Below, piece by piece: positions 34,092 to 42,476 of a stretch of DNA of 64,000 bases. A program made the position numbers and the translations under genes. The stretch comes from Arthrobacter pascens (lineage in GTDB: Bacteria; Actinomycetota; Actinomycetes; Actinomycetales; Micrococcaceae), in assembly GCF_030815585.1 (NCBI RefSeq), contig NZ_JAUSWY010000001.1, positions 620,001 through 684,000 on the forward strand, in the 5' to 3' direction. Numbering within the stretch: position 1 is the stretch's first letter; the number at the start of each line of letters is the position of its first letter. The notes under the pieces are model-generated. The model was given only the letters and a program-made list of their open reading frames with translations. It searched no databases and was not told the DNA's origin.

Positions 34092-34694
34092 ATGACCATC
34101 CTGAAATTGACGTCCGAAGCGGAGGCCTCCGGCCTGAAGGCTGAAATCTACGCCGACGATGTCCGCTCGCTCGGCTACGTACCAAGCCACACCAAGGCCA
34201 TGAGCCTGAACCCGGAAGCCTACCTGGCGTGGGAATCCTTGACGAGGGCCATTAGTTCTTCCCTGGGCCTTCGCCGCTATGAATTGGTAACCCTCGCTGC
34301 GGCCCAAGTCATTGGTTCTTCCCACTGCAGGCTGGCACACGGGAAAAAGACACTTAAGGTCATCGACGAAGACCAACTGTTGGCCATAGCCCGAGACTTT
34401 CACGACGCAGGCTTATCTACCGCTGAGGTGGCCATGATGGACTATGCGGTGAAGCTCAGCAGTGATGCGGCCGCCATGACTGACGACGACGCCCGGCAGT
34501 TGCGCGACCTCGGCTCCAGCGACCGCGAAATCGCTGACATCACAATGGCGGCTGCGGCCAGGAACTTCTACAGCCGGTCCTTGCTGGCCCTAGCTGTGGA
34601 CCTTGACGTCCCCGAGGGGCTGAGTCAGGACTTGCAGGATGCGCTGTTGGCGCCCCTGCCGCGGGCCCATCCGTCCAAACATTCCCGTGGTTGA
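34092..34694 (+). CDS. Carboxymuconolactone decarboxylase/AhpD-like protein
   Basis: All-helical 200-residue protein of the peroxidase-related CMD subgroup: LGLRRYELVTLAAAQVIGSSHCRLAHGKK is the core helix. AhpD enzymes use a CxxC pair; here only one Cys is present in SSHCRLAHG, so it resembles single-Cys family members and classic thioredoxin-like activity is uncertain. GAGGAG is close upstream of the ATG. Followed by a possible hairpin (ACCGC...GCGGT, about 34709-34738). Confidence 0.8.
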   Translation: MTILKLTSEAEASGLKAEIYADDVRSLGYVPSHTKAMSLNPEAYLAWESLTRAISSSLGLRRYELVTLAAAQVIGSSHCRLAHGKKTLKVIDEDQLLAIARDFHDAGLSTAEVAMMDYAVKLSSDAAAMTDDDARQLRDLGSSDREIADITMAAAARNFYSRSLLALAVDLDVPEGLSQDLQDALLAPLPRAHPSKHSRG

Positions 34695-35045
34695 GCACGG
34701 TCGGGGCGTACCGCACCGCCAGTAGTGCGGGCGGTGTTTGATTGAGGATCGCGACGGCCAACTCAGGGCCGACTCGGGAACGGCGCTGCCACCGACAGCG
34801 GGCACCCGTTCAGCAGGCGGCCATAGCCCAGGTCCGGAAGTGCCCAGCGCCCGCCCCCGCCGCTCTCTGAGGCACGCTCCCACGCAAAGCATGTTCGTTA
34901 CATGGCCAACTCCAAGTTTATCCGCGCCTCTTGTGGCCGCCATGACGACGCCCATTGACTGCCGGGGGTGCCGGGGCCAAGATGGCGCTGTCCTTATCTG
35001 CCAGCCAAGCCGCGCCGGTACAAGGCGTGTCCAAAGGAGAACACG
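34695..35045. other. Intergenic stretch, 351 bases
   Basis: Besides the possible terminator hairpin near 34709-34738 and AAAGGAGA at the end serving the next gene, I see no gene or recognisable regulatory element. Confidence 0.4.
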
Positions 35046-35510
35046 ATGCCCACCGTAGAAGAAAGCATCTACATTGCCCTCCCTCCGCAGGAAGTCTTCA
35101 ATTTCCTGTCGAAGAGCGAGAATTTCCCCGTCTGGGACTCGTCGGTTGTACATGCCGAAACGATCGGGGACGAGCCCGTTGGGCTGGGCACACGGGCCAA
35201 GGGCACCAGCAAGATTGTCGGAAAGAAATTTGACTGGACCCTGGAAGTCGGGGAATTCCAGCCTCCCGGCCGCCTTGTATCCCGCTCGGTGGACGGAACG
35301 CTGGAATTCACTGTCACCAGCACCTTTGAACCGGAAGGCGACGGCACCCGCCTCACCTATCGGATCGATGCGGAGTCCGGCCTGGGCGGCGTGTTCGGCA
35401 AACTGGCCGACCGGTTCGTGGAAAAAGCCCAGGCCCGGACGGTCCGCGCCAACCTTGAGACGCTTGCCGAGCTGCTGTCCGAGCACCCTGAGCTTGGCCG
35501 GGAGGGCTGA
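35046..35510 (+). CDS. SRPBCC (polyketide cyclase-like) family protein
   Basis: A 154-residue ligand-binding helix-grip protein: EESIYIALPPQEVFNFLSKSENFPVWD, a central sheet with GTRAKGTSKIVGKKFDW, and a long closing helix (KLADRFVEKAQARTVRANLETLAELL). AAAGGAGA lies before the ATG at 35046. Ligand unknown. It converges with the M50 metallopeptidase operon and is not obviously part of it. Confidence 0.8.
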   Translation: MPTVEESIYIALPPQEVFNFLSKSENFPVWDSSVVHAETIGDEPVGLGTRAKGTSKIVGKKFDWTLEVGEFQPPGRLVSRSVDGTLEFTVTSTFEPEGDGTRLTYRIDAESGLGGVFGKLADRFVEKAQARTVRANLETLAELLSEHPELGREG

Positions 35511-35531
35511 TCGCCCGCACCTGCCTGCCTC

Positions 35532-37979
35532 CTAGGTGGGAGTGATGCTCGGTTGCGGTTCCGCCGCCGGTCCCGTTTCCGCGGGCGCGGGATCAGCAGT
35601 CTCTACAGGAGTCCCATAGCTGGGCACGGCCGACGGCGACGGGTCGCCCGGCGCTGGCTGAGCTGGTTGGCCTGTGGCGGGGGCGGTGGCTGGCCCGGTC
35701 CCTGCCGGGGCAGGTGCCGTGGCGGGCGCCTGGGAGCCGGCGGAACCGGAGGATGACTGTATGCCAGCACCATCCGTGGGAGCCGGCGTAGACGCGCCCG
35801 TGGACGTTCCGGACTTCGTGGCGCTCGGGTCTGCCCGGATGAGGGCGGCGATCTGCTCCTTATACCCGGAGAGCTTGGCCTGGATCTCGGAGAGCGGCAC
35901 GTTCTGGATGTTCCTGCCATACTCGGCAATCTCGGCCCAGAGTGTCGTCAGCCGGGCCATGCCGTCCTCGCTCAGCGGTCCATCCAGGGTGAGGACCAGC
36001 TGGCTGGCCAGTGCGTAGGTGAGGCATTGCAGGCAGTTGTAGTTCGCCGCCGCGGCCAGGTTCTCCGGCACCACGACGTCCACCTGGCCCACGACCAGCA
36101 CCACCTGGAATCCCACAGCCACCGCCGCGCAGCCCGTGCAGCTGGCAAAGGCATAGGCCTCGTTAGTCGTGTCGACGGGTTCGCCGTCCTCCGCCCACAC
36201 AAGTGCGAAGGCCACACTGTAGGCCACCGAACCGTCCGTGGTGTTGACCGCCAGCGCCTGGTTGTCGTCAGGCTCCGCCGCGTCAGGCCGGTTGAACGGG
36301 AACACCCAGGAGGGCGCCGGACTGGCACCGGCGGCCGGAGCCTCGGCCTGGGTGCCGGATGGTGCGGCTGAAGCCTCCATACCTGATGCTGGCACCAGCA
36401 CCATGCTCAGTTGCGGATTCTCGCGCGTGGGCATTTTCGCGCCCGACGGCCACAGGGCCACAGTCATGCCGGACGCGCCCTCCCGGAGTGCGGTTCCGGA
36501 TGGCGGTAGAACTGAAGCGGTGGCGTCTGCCAGCGTTCCGCGTTCGTACGGCTGCACCGGACGGTACGTCCCGCCGTCGGGCCACCAAGCCCATGCGAGC
36601 CCGGCCAGCAGCGCCGCGGTGGCAGCCATGGCTGCACCACGCTGCAGCACTTTGCCACGAGTCTTTTGCCAAAGCGCGGTGGTCAGCTGCTTCAGGAGGC
36701 GCAGCAGAATGTAAAGCATTCCCAGCATCGGAAGTGCGACGGCGGCGATCGCCAAGGCGCGCACTGCAGCGCCCGCGAAGTCCCCGGCGGAGAGGCTACC
36801 GGACAGCAAGGACTGCTGGTTCGAGGCGCTCGCCCAAGCTGTGCCGACCAGCCGCGGCAACGCGATCACCATCATCACCAGGCTGAACAGCAGAAGCGGC
36901 ACTGTGACCAGTACCCAGATGGTGACCAGGGCCTGTGCCCACGGTTTGAGGACGTTGGCTTCGGGATTTCCCCGGCGCCAGGGCAGGAGCCCCAGGAGGG
37001 TGGGCTTGATGCGCCGGAACAGGTCAGGGACACCTGTGGCGTCGGCCAGGATGTGGTAGCCATCAAACCGGACCAGGGGCAGCAGTTGCCGGACCATCTG
37101 GAGGACCTGCGTGACCACCACCAGCAGCAGGGCGTCGAAACCGGTGGCCCACCAAGTCCCCATAATGGCCACGGCCACAATGGCATTGAAGTACAGACCG
37201 CCCAGGTCAGTGCGGAGCCGGCCGCCGCGGCCCAGACGGTAGGAATCCGTGACGTCCGTGTAGAACGCAGGCCAGATCAGGTACAGGCCGGCACCCATGG
37301 CGCCCGGGGTGGCGCCGCCCTTGCGTGCAGCCGCCGCGTGTCCGAACTCGTGGAATCCGGCGGAGAGCAGGGTGATGGCGAAGATCAGCAGCAGCAGGAA
37401 GGGATTCGCGAACGCCTCGTGCGTGGCGGAGCCCAGTCCCTTCACCATCAGCACCCACCAGCAGGCGGCCAGGAACGCAGCCGTCACGGCCACCACGATC
37501 AGCGGGTTGAATAGGGCTGCAAAAGGGGCCGTGAGCTTGCGGGTGCGCTCCGGATCCGTCACCGTGTAGCGGAAGCGCATGCCCAGCAGCGGGTCAGCCT
37601 TCCGGACTTCCGGTTGGGACCCGTCAGCCAGCTGGAGCAGGCCCATCGGCATCAGCTGGGAGTCGATCAGCGTGCGGACATTCCCGGCGCTGACCAGTCT
37701 CCCGGAGCCGGCGCTGGCATATTCAGCGATCTCCGCCAGGCCGCGGGTGCCGTCTGCCGCCTCCAGTACCAGATAGAGCAGCTGCGTCAGCTGCAGGGTC
37801 TGGCCGTCCGCGCGGCGCACCAGGGAGGGTGCCTCGCGATAGCCCGAACCCTGCGATTGCCCAATGAGCTGGACGCCGTCAGCCCAGACCGGCACGGGGG
37901 GCGTGCTGTCGGCATCGGCAACAGAGGGCGACGGCGGCGGGCCCGCCTGTGGAGGTGGCCCGCCCTGCGCGGTGGACAC
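35532..37979 (-). CDS. Membrane M50 metallopeptidase with PqqD/RRE-like N-terminal domain
   Basis: An 815-residue protein. Residues about 31-118 resemble a PqqD-like (RiPP recognition) winged-helix domain (SLVRRADGQTLQLTQLLYLV, DGTRGLAEIAEY, then a GLLQ end). Membrane helices follow with the zinc motif HEFGH (210-214) and the second ligand in VRFDGYHILAD (Asp306), as in site-2-type proteases. The large outer C-terminal domain has two CxxC pairs (Cys614/617 and Cys649/652) and ends in a Pro/Ala/Thr-rich tail. It begins six bases after the duplicated leader-like protein gene (37986-38684), which I infer is its substrate. Close relatives are annotated only as putative peptide zinc metalloprotease proteins. 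Confidence 0.85.
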   Translation of the reverse strand: MSTAQGGPPPQAGPPPSPSVADADSTPPVPVWADGVQLIGQSQGSGYREAPSLVRRADGQTLQLTQLLYLVLEAADGTRGLAEIAEYASAGSGRLVSAGNVRTLIDSQLMPMGLLQLADGSQPEVRKADPLLGMRFRYTVTDPERTRKLTAPFAALFNPLIVVAVTAAFLAACWWVLMVKGLGSATHEAFANPFLLLLIFAITLLSAGFHEFGHAAAARKGGATPGAMGAGLYLIWPAFYTDVTDSYRLGRGGRLRTDLGGLYFNAIVAVAIMGTWWATGFDALLLVVVTQVLQMVRQLLPLVRFDGYHILADATGVPDLFRRIKPTLLGLLPWRRGNPEANVLKPWAQALVTIWVLVTVPLLLFSLVMMVIALPRLVGTAWASASNQQSLLSGSLSAGDFAGAAVRALAIAAVALPMLGMLYILLRLLKQLTTALWQKTRGKVLQRGAAMAATAALLAGLAWAWWPDGGTYRPVQPYERGTLADATASVLPPSGTALREGASGMTVALWPSGAKMPTRENPQLSMVLVPASGMEASAAPSGTQAEAPAAGASPAPSWVFPFNRPDAAEPDDNQALAVNTTDGSVAYSVAFALVWAEDGEPVDTTNEAYAFASCTGCAAVAVGFQVVLVVGQVDVVVPENLAAAANYNCLQCLTYALASQLVLTLDGPLSEDGMARLTTLWAEIAEYGRNIQNVPLSEIQAKLSGYKEQIAALIRADPSATKSGTSTGASTPAPTDGAGIQSSSGSAGSQAPATAPAPAGTGPATAPATGQPAQPAPGDPSPSAVPSYGTPVETADPAPAETGPAAEPQPSITPT

Positions 37980-37985
37980 CTGTGA

Positions 37986-38684
37986 TTACTGTTCGAGGTC
38001 GGACTGCTGGTCCGCCGAGGCGGTGGCTTCACCCTCGATGTGCTGCGAGATGATGGCATCCTGTTCGGCCACAGCGTACGCCTGGCTGTCGATGGAGCCG
38101 ATGTTCGCGGCCACGGCGGCGTCGATCGGGGCGGCGACGTTGGCGTTGGCTGCCACGGCGCCGTTGATCGGGGCAGCGATGTCGGCGTCGGCGGCGAGGT
38201 CCACGTTGACGTTGAGGAGGTCCCCGTCCAGCGCTGCAGCAGGATCAAGCGGCAGCGCGCCGACGTCGGGGAGGCTCTCGCCGGGAACAGAACCGTCAGG
38301 GAGAGTGGCCCCGTCCGTGGCGCCATCTGCGGCAGGTTCGCCGCCTTCCACCGCGTCATTGCCCTGGCTGATGGTGGTGTCCTGGGTGGCTTCTGCATTC
38401 GCATCTGCCACGATGCCCTGGTCGATCATGACGCCCTGGTCCGCGAGGGCCTGGGCCTCGGAACCATAGGAGAGGATGTTGGCGGAGGCCGCGGCATCGA
38501 TCGGCGCGGCCACATTCGCGTTGGCAGCTACCGCCAGGTCGATGGGGGCCGCAGCGTCGATGCCCAGGTCCAGATCGGCATTGAGGTCCAGAACAGATGC
38601 AACTTCCTTGTCCGGCAGGGCCGTGGCCTGCTCCGACGTCAGTTCTTCGTCAGTCAGGGGACGCAGTTCCTCTTCCATGCTCAT
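37986..38684 (-). CDS. Internally duplicated acidic protein, candidate substrate of the M50 peptidase
   Basis: A 232-residue acidic, Ala/Asp/Asn-rich protein without a signal peptide. It opens like a RiPP leader (EEELRPLTDEELTSEQA, then ALPDKEVASVL). Two 61-residue modules (31-91 and 156-216) align without gaps and are identical at about 36 positions by hand count. Each contains AVAANANVAAPIDAA and ends in a Q-containing segment. An acidic linker joins them. GGAGG stands four bases before the ATG; the third codon is an alternative start. First gene of the operon with the M50 peptidase, preceded by an AAGCATGATTA site. Function unknown; the substrate role is inference from gene order and composition. 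Confidence 0.8.
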   Translation of the reverse strand: MSMEEELRPLTDEELTSEQATALPDKEVASVLDLNADLDLGIDAAAPIDLAVAANANVAAPIDAAASANILSYGSEAQALADQGVMIDQGIVADANAEATQDTTISQGNDAVEGGEPAADGATDGATLPDGSVPGESLPDVGALPLDPAAALDGDLLNVNVDLAADADIAAPINGAVAANANVAAPIDAAVAANIGSIDSQAYAVAEQDAIISQHIEGEATASADQQSDLEQ

Positions 38685-38748
38685 GCAACCTCCAGTTCCG
38701 GCGCAGGGTTGGCCTGCCCCCAGCGGGCAGCCCAGCGCCAGACAATAG

Positions 38749-38760
38749 TAAGCATGATTA
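38749..38760. promoter_or_regulatory. AAGCATGCTT-type palindrome, site 3
   Basis: TAAGCATGATTA, one base short of a perfect palindrome, 65 bases upstream of the duplicated-protein gene. The flank ATAGTAAGCATG is shared with site 1 upstream of the CsbD gene. Confidence 0.4.
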
Positions 38761-38775
38761 GCTTTTTTGGGTACC

Positions 38776-38797
38776 TCCGGAGCAATCGATGTGGGGG
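38776..38797 (+). repeat. GGAGCAATCGAT repeat, half copy 4
   Basis: TCCGGAGCAATCGATGTGGG starts here, immediately after the stop of the minus-strand oligopeptidase gene. Only one arm of the palindromic element is recognisable. Confidence 0.5.
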
Positions 38798-38798
38798 C

Positions 38799-41054
38799 TT
38801 ACTTCAGGCCGGCCCCCGGAAGCAGTTCGGTGGCCCCCAGCGAATCGGCGATGAACGCGTAGTCCCAGGCACGCTCGCGCCACTGGACGTACCGCCCGGA
38901 GGCGCCGCCGTGGCCGCCGTCCATTTCGATCTTCATTACGACGGGCTGGTCCCCGGTGGTCCTGTTCCGCAGTTCCTGGACCCACTTGGCCGGCTCGACA
39001 TAGAGCACCCGGGTGTCGTTGAAGGACGTCACCGCTGCGATCTTGGGGTAGGCCACGTCGCGGACATTCTCGTACGGCGAGTAGGACTTCATGTAGGAGT
39101 ACACCATGGGGTCCGTGATGGGGTTGCCCCACTCCTCCCACTCCAGCGCGGACAGCGGCAGATCGGGATCCAGGATGGTGGTGAGGGCATCCACGAACGG
39201 CACCTGCGCCACCACCGCGGCGTACTTCTCCGGGGCCAGGTTGGCCACGGCACCCACCAGGAGCCCGCCGGCGGAGCCTCCCAGCGCGGCGATCCGGGAC
39301 GGATTCACCCAGCCGGACCGGGCCAGCCAGTCGGTGGCGTCCACAAAATCCGTGAACGTGTTCTTCTTGGTGAGCTTCTTGCCGTTCTCGTACCAGTGCC
39401 GGCCCAGTTCGCCGCCGCCTCGGATATGCGCAATGACAAAGACCACGCCCCGGTCCAGCAGGGACAGCCGTGCGATCCCGAACCCTGGATCCATGCTCAG
39501 TTCGTAGGAGCCGTAGCCGTACACCAGGCCGGCCGCCGTCGAATCCTGTTTGACCGCCTTGTGCCGCAGAACCGAAAGTGGGATTTTGATGCCGTCGGCG
39601 GCGTCGGCCCATTCGCGGGTGGCCACGTAGTCGGAGGCCGAGTAGCCGCCCAGCACCGGGCTTTCCTTGCGCAGCAGCAGTTCGCCGGCGGGCTGCGCGG
39701 GGGTGGGAAGCACAAAGTCGTACACGCGCGAAGGCGTGAAATAGGAGGTGTAGCCGAGCCGGATCACCGGAGCCTCGTAGTCCGAGCCGCCGATCCCGGC
39801 AGTGTAGAGCTCCTCGTCGAATGCGGGCTCCACAGGGGCCTCCTGCGCGGGGGTCCCCAAACCGGCCAGGCCCAGGACCTGCACCCGCTCAATGGTGTCC
39901 TTCCGGACGGACACAACCACGTGCGTGGAGGTGACGCCCGCGCCGTTGACGCGGACGTCGTCGGAATGCCCGACGACGGTGTCCCAGCGCTGCTCGGCCA
40001 GCGGTTTGGTGAGCTCGGCCGGGTCAACCAGGGAGACCATGGAGTTGATGGCGCCGCGGTTGTGCGTCAGCAGGATCCGTTCGGATTTTTCACCGTCGGG
40101 GCCGGTCAGCAGGAACGGCTCGGCTTCGTAGAGCACGCGTTCGCCCCTTGGGATGACGGTGGTGAGGGCTCCGGAGGGGTCGTCGAAGCGCAGCAGGCGC
40201 GTCTCGCTGTATTCGGAGCAGCCGATGCCCACCACGAGGTGGCGCCTGTCAGAGGAGAGCTCGAAGCCCAGCCACATGGCGACGTCGTCCTCCTGGTAAA
40301 TCACCTCATCATCGGTGACGGGAGTGCCCAGCACGTGCGACTTCACCTGGTACGGGCGCCAGGCGTCATCCACCACGGTGTAGAAGATGCGGGTGCCGTC
40401 AGGGGAGAAGGAGACGCCGTAGAAGATGTTCTCGATGACGTCCGGCAGCAGCTCGCCGGTGCGAAGGTCCTTGATGCGCAGGGTGAAGCGTTCGTCGCCG
40501 GCGTTGTCCACCGCATACGCGTACAGGTTTCCGTCGACAGTGACGGCGGAGCCTCCCACGGAGAAGAACGGCTTGCCCTCGGCTTCGACGTTGCCGTCCA
40601 GCAGCACTTCCTCGCCGGGAATTTCGACGCCGGCCTCCACCGCCGGGGGAGTCCAGTCCGCCACGGGGTTGCCGGTGTCCTGGGCCCGGACGCGGCACTG
40701 GATGCCGTACTCCTTGCCCTCCGCCGAGCGGCTGAAGTACCACCAGCCATCCTTGCGGTTCGGGACGGACAGGTCTGTCTCCTGGGTGCGGCCCTTGATC
40801 TCCTGGAAGATGGCCTCCCGCAACGGTTCCTGGTGGGAGGTGACAGCTTCCTGGTAGGCATTCTCGGCCTGCAGGTGCTCAACCACTTCGGCAGATTCCT
40901 TCTCCCGCAGCCATTCGTAGTTGTCAACGAAGGTGTCGCCGTGGTGGGTTCGCTCGACCGGGACCTTCTTGGCTACCGGCGGCCGGATGGATTCGGCGGA
41001 AGCAGCGGCGTCGGAGGCGGTGTTGGCGGAATCCTGCAGCGGAGTCTGGGTCAT
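38799..41054 (-). CDS. ptrB: Oligopeptidase B (S9 prolyl-oligopeptidase family)
   Basis: Cytoplasmic serine peptidase of 751 residues that cleaves short peptides, usually after basic residues. A beta-propeller (about 80-430) precedes the alpha/beta hydrolase domain (about 450-751), with nucleophile Ser in IAALGGSAGGLLVGAV, Asp region DTRVLYVEPAKWVQEL and His in MDGGHGGASGRY. The S9A pair GGGELGRHWYENGK supports the oligopeptidase B subgroup. It is in the same direction as the M50 operon but about 115 bases upstream of it, with its own 3' repeat, so I do not group them. Confidence 0.9.
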   Translation of the reverse strand: MTQTPLQDSANTASDAAASAESIRPPVAKKVPVERTHHGDTFVDNYEWLREKESAEVVEHLQAENAYQEAVTSHQEPLREAIFQEIKGRTQETDLSVPNRKDGWWYFSRSAEGKEYGIQCRVRAQDTGNPVADWTPPAVEAGVEIPGEEVLLDGNVEAEGKPFFSVGGSAVTVDGNLYAYAVDNAGDERFTLRIKDLRTGELLPDVIENIFYGVSFSPDGTRIFYTVVDDAWRPYQVKSHVLGTPVTDDEVIYQEDDVAMWLGFELSSDRRHLVVGIGCSEYSETRLLRFDDPSGALTTVIPRGERVLYEAEPFLLTGPDGEKSERILLTHNRGAINSMVSLVDPAELTKPLAEQRWDTVVGHSDDVRVNGAGVTSTHVVVSVRKDTIERVQVLGLAGLGTPAQEAPVEPAFDEELYTAGIGGSDYEAPVIRLGYTSYFTPSRVYDFVLPTPAQPAGELLLRKESPVLGGYSASDYVATREWADAADGIKIPLSVLRHKAVKQDSTAAGLVYGYGSYELSMDPGFGIARLSLLDRGVVFVIAHIRGGGELGRHWYENGKKLTKKNTFTDFVDATDWLARSGWVNPSRIAALGGSAGGLLVGAVANLAPEKYAAVVAQVPFVDALTTILDPDLPLSALEWEEWGNPITDPMVYSYMKSYSPYENVRDVAYPKIAAVTSFNDTRVLYVEPAKWVQELRNRTTGDQPVVMKIEMDGGHGGASGRYVQWRERAWDYAFIADSLGATELLPGAGLK

Positions 41055-41143
41055 GACTTCAATATATAGACCCGTGCGGGCAATGAGGGTGGGCGTTCGC
41101 TACCGGGGGAGCGCACCGCCCCACCACCCCGCCCCACCAACCC

Positions 41144-41380
41144 GCGACGCTCTCGCACTTCCTGCCGCCAAAACCGCGGCGCTCTCGCACTTCCTGCCGC
41201 CAAAACCGCGACGCTCTCGCACTTCCTGCCCGGCAACCCCACTCGTGGCAGCGCAACCTGAGAGAGCGTTGGGAGAATCCCTGCGAGAGGTGAGAGAGCG
41301 TCAGGAGAATTACGGCAGGAAGTGAGAGAGGGTTTGGGAAGTACGTGCGGAAGGTGAGGGAGCGTTGGGAGGGGGTGAGG
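41144..41380. repeat. Bipolar array of the ~20-bp repeat, array 2
   Basis: Three forward tandem units of exactly 32 bases (41144-41175, 41176-41207, 41208-41239) each contain GCGACGCTCTCGCACTTCCTGC or one variant base; the first two end GCCAAAACC and the third is diverged there. Reverse-complement units follow at about 41251-41275, 41280-41302, 41313-41335 and 41345-41368 (GGAAGTGAGAGAGxGTTxGG). The organisation mirrors array 1, with the same unit in both orientations able to pair into a long stem. Spans most of the 378-base gap between two divergent genes. Confidence 0.82.
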
Positions 41381-41432
41381 CGTATCCTGATCACGCGAGA
41401 GAACGTCCGCCCAGCGTGAGAGGGAAAACCAA

Positions 41433-41630
41433 ATGACCATCCCGCCAGTGCACGAACCCGAGCCGTTCCCACCGGAGCCGGGCCCGGATCCCCTGAATCC
41501 TGATCCAACGTCGCCGGGTCACCCCGGCCCGGCCCGGCCCAGCCCGGTCCCGACGCCGGAACCGCCCGGACCTCTGCCGGTTCCGGATCCGGGTCCCGCA
41601 CCGCTGCGCCCCGATCCCACGCGGGACTGA
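41433..41630 (+). CDS. Possible small proline-rich protein
   Basis: Sixty-five codons of Pro/Glu/Asp-rich sequence (PPVHEPEPFPPEPGPDPLNP), low-complexity and probably disordered. GAGAGGG 12 bases upstream is a modest binding site. Similar short Pro-rich frames occur by chance in this GC-rich DNA, so this is tentative. Confidence 0.35.
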   Translation: MTIPPVHEPEPFPPEPGPDPLNPDPTSPGHPGPARPSPVPTPEPPGPLPVPDPGPAPLRPDPTRD

Positions 41631-41684
41631 CGGTAAGGAGGCCGAGCCGAGCTCCGGGGGCCCCTGGTCAGAAGGACGCGCTGG

Positions 41685-42101
41685 TCAGAAGGAAATAAAC
41701 TCCACCAGTTCGCCTACGCGGTCCTCCGGGTAGTTGCGGGCGATGTCCGCCTGGCTGACTATGCCTACCAGGTTGTGTCCGTCGATTACGGGAAGCCGAC
41801 GGACCTGGTGCTGCTGCATGGTATGGATGGCTTCTTCGATGGAATCGTCCGCGCCGATGGTCACCGGCTTCCCCTCGGCGAACTGGCCGGCGGTGGCGGT
41901 CTTCGGGTCGCCGCCGTCGGCCACACACTTCACAACGATGTCGCGGTCCGTGATCATCCCCTTCAGTCTGTTGTCCTCGCCGCAGATCGGCAGTGAGCCG
42001 ACGTTGAGATCCTTCATCTTCCTGGCGGCCTGCTCCAGCGTCTCGTTCTCGCCGACGCACTCAACGCCGCCTGTCATGATGTCGCGTGCCATGATGGGCA
42101 T
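41685..42101 (-). CDS. CBS-domain-pair protein
   Basis: A 138-residue protein consisting of two CBS motifs (MARDIMTGGVECVGENETLEQAA...LKGMITDRDIVVK and ADDSIEEAIHTMQQHQVRRLPVIDGHNLVGIVSQADIARN), a Bateman module that binds adenine nucleotides. With no partner domain it probably acts as a sensor subunit or stress protein. GGGAGA lies six bases before the ATG at 42101; the longer frame to 42224 runs through a direct repeat. Upstream lies a TAAGCATGCTTA palindrome. Confidence 0.88.
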   Translation of the reverse strand: MPIMARDIMTGGVECVGENETLEQAARKMKDLNVGSLPICGEDNRLKGMITDRDIVVKCVADGGDPKTATAGQFAEGKPVTIGADDSIEEAIHTMQQHQVRRLPVIDGHNLVGIVSQADIARNYPEDRVGELVEFISF

Positions 42102-42160
42102 TTTCTGTCTCCCAACCATCGGGGCGGCGCTGGGGCCGCCTGCTTCCTTGGATCCTGCTG

Positions 42161-42237
42161 TCGAACGGCGTGCCAGCCGCTGACACCAGGGAAACCTTTC
42201 GGTTTCGGTCGAACGACGTCCCACACCGCTGACACCA
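42161..42237. repeat. Imperfect 28/29-base direct repeat
   Basis: TCGAACGGCGTGCCAGCCGC plus TGACACCA (42161-42188) recurs as TCGAACGACGTCCCACACCG plus CTGACACCA (42209-42237), 48 bases further on. Located between the CBS gene and the shared palindrome; role unknown. Confidence 0.5.
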
Positions 42238-42246
42238 CAATTATGC

Positions 42247-42258
42247 TAAGCATGCTTA
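42247..42258. promoter_or_regulatory. AAGCATGCTT palindrome, site 2
   Basis: Perfect 12-base palindrome TAAGCATGCTTA in the divergent region between the CBS protein (146 bases away) and Hsp20. Same core as sites at 3378 and 38749. Confidence 0.45.
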
Positions 42259-42279
42259 TCAAAAGAAAAGGGTCCAGGG

Positions 42280-42347
42280 GGCAGGAAATACCAGTCCGGT
42301 AGTCCCAGGAGGCAGGAAATACCAGTCCGGTAGTCCCAGGAGGCAGG
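42280..42347. repeat. 31-base perfect tandem repeat
   Basis: Two identical 31-base copies (42280-42310, 42311-42341), each GGCAGGAAATACCAGTCCGG followed by TAGTCCCAGGA, plus a six-base partial third copy. Non-coding, between the CBS and Hsp20 genes. Confidence 0.8.
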
Positions 42348-42476
42348 TCCTGGTGGATAGCCGGAGCGAGGCGGGAAAGGTTAGTGGTGGTGGCGTGGAT
42401 CCGGCTCCCGGCCCGGAAAAACAGCGGAAAAATGCGCCTTGAACCCCTTGCAAGCTGCACCCGCCAGTGCTAAAAA

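Noticed and set aside
38040..41069. A 1009-codon plus-strand frame opposite the oligopeptidase and duplicated-protein genes
   Set aside because: Pure antisense of well-recognised genes; low-complexity Gly/Val/His/Arg composition.
41144..41239. Three 32-base tandem units resembling a small CRISPR array
   Set aside because: There are no unique spacers: the whole 32-base period repeats, inverted units follow, and no cas genes are present.
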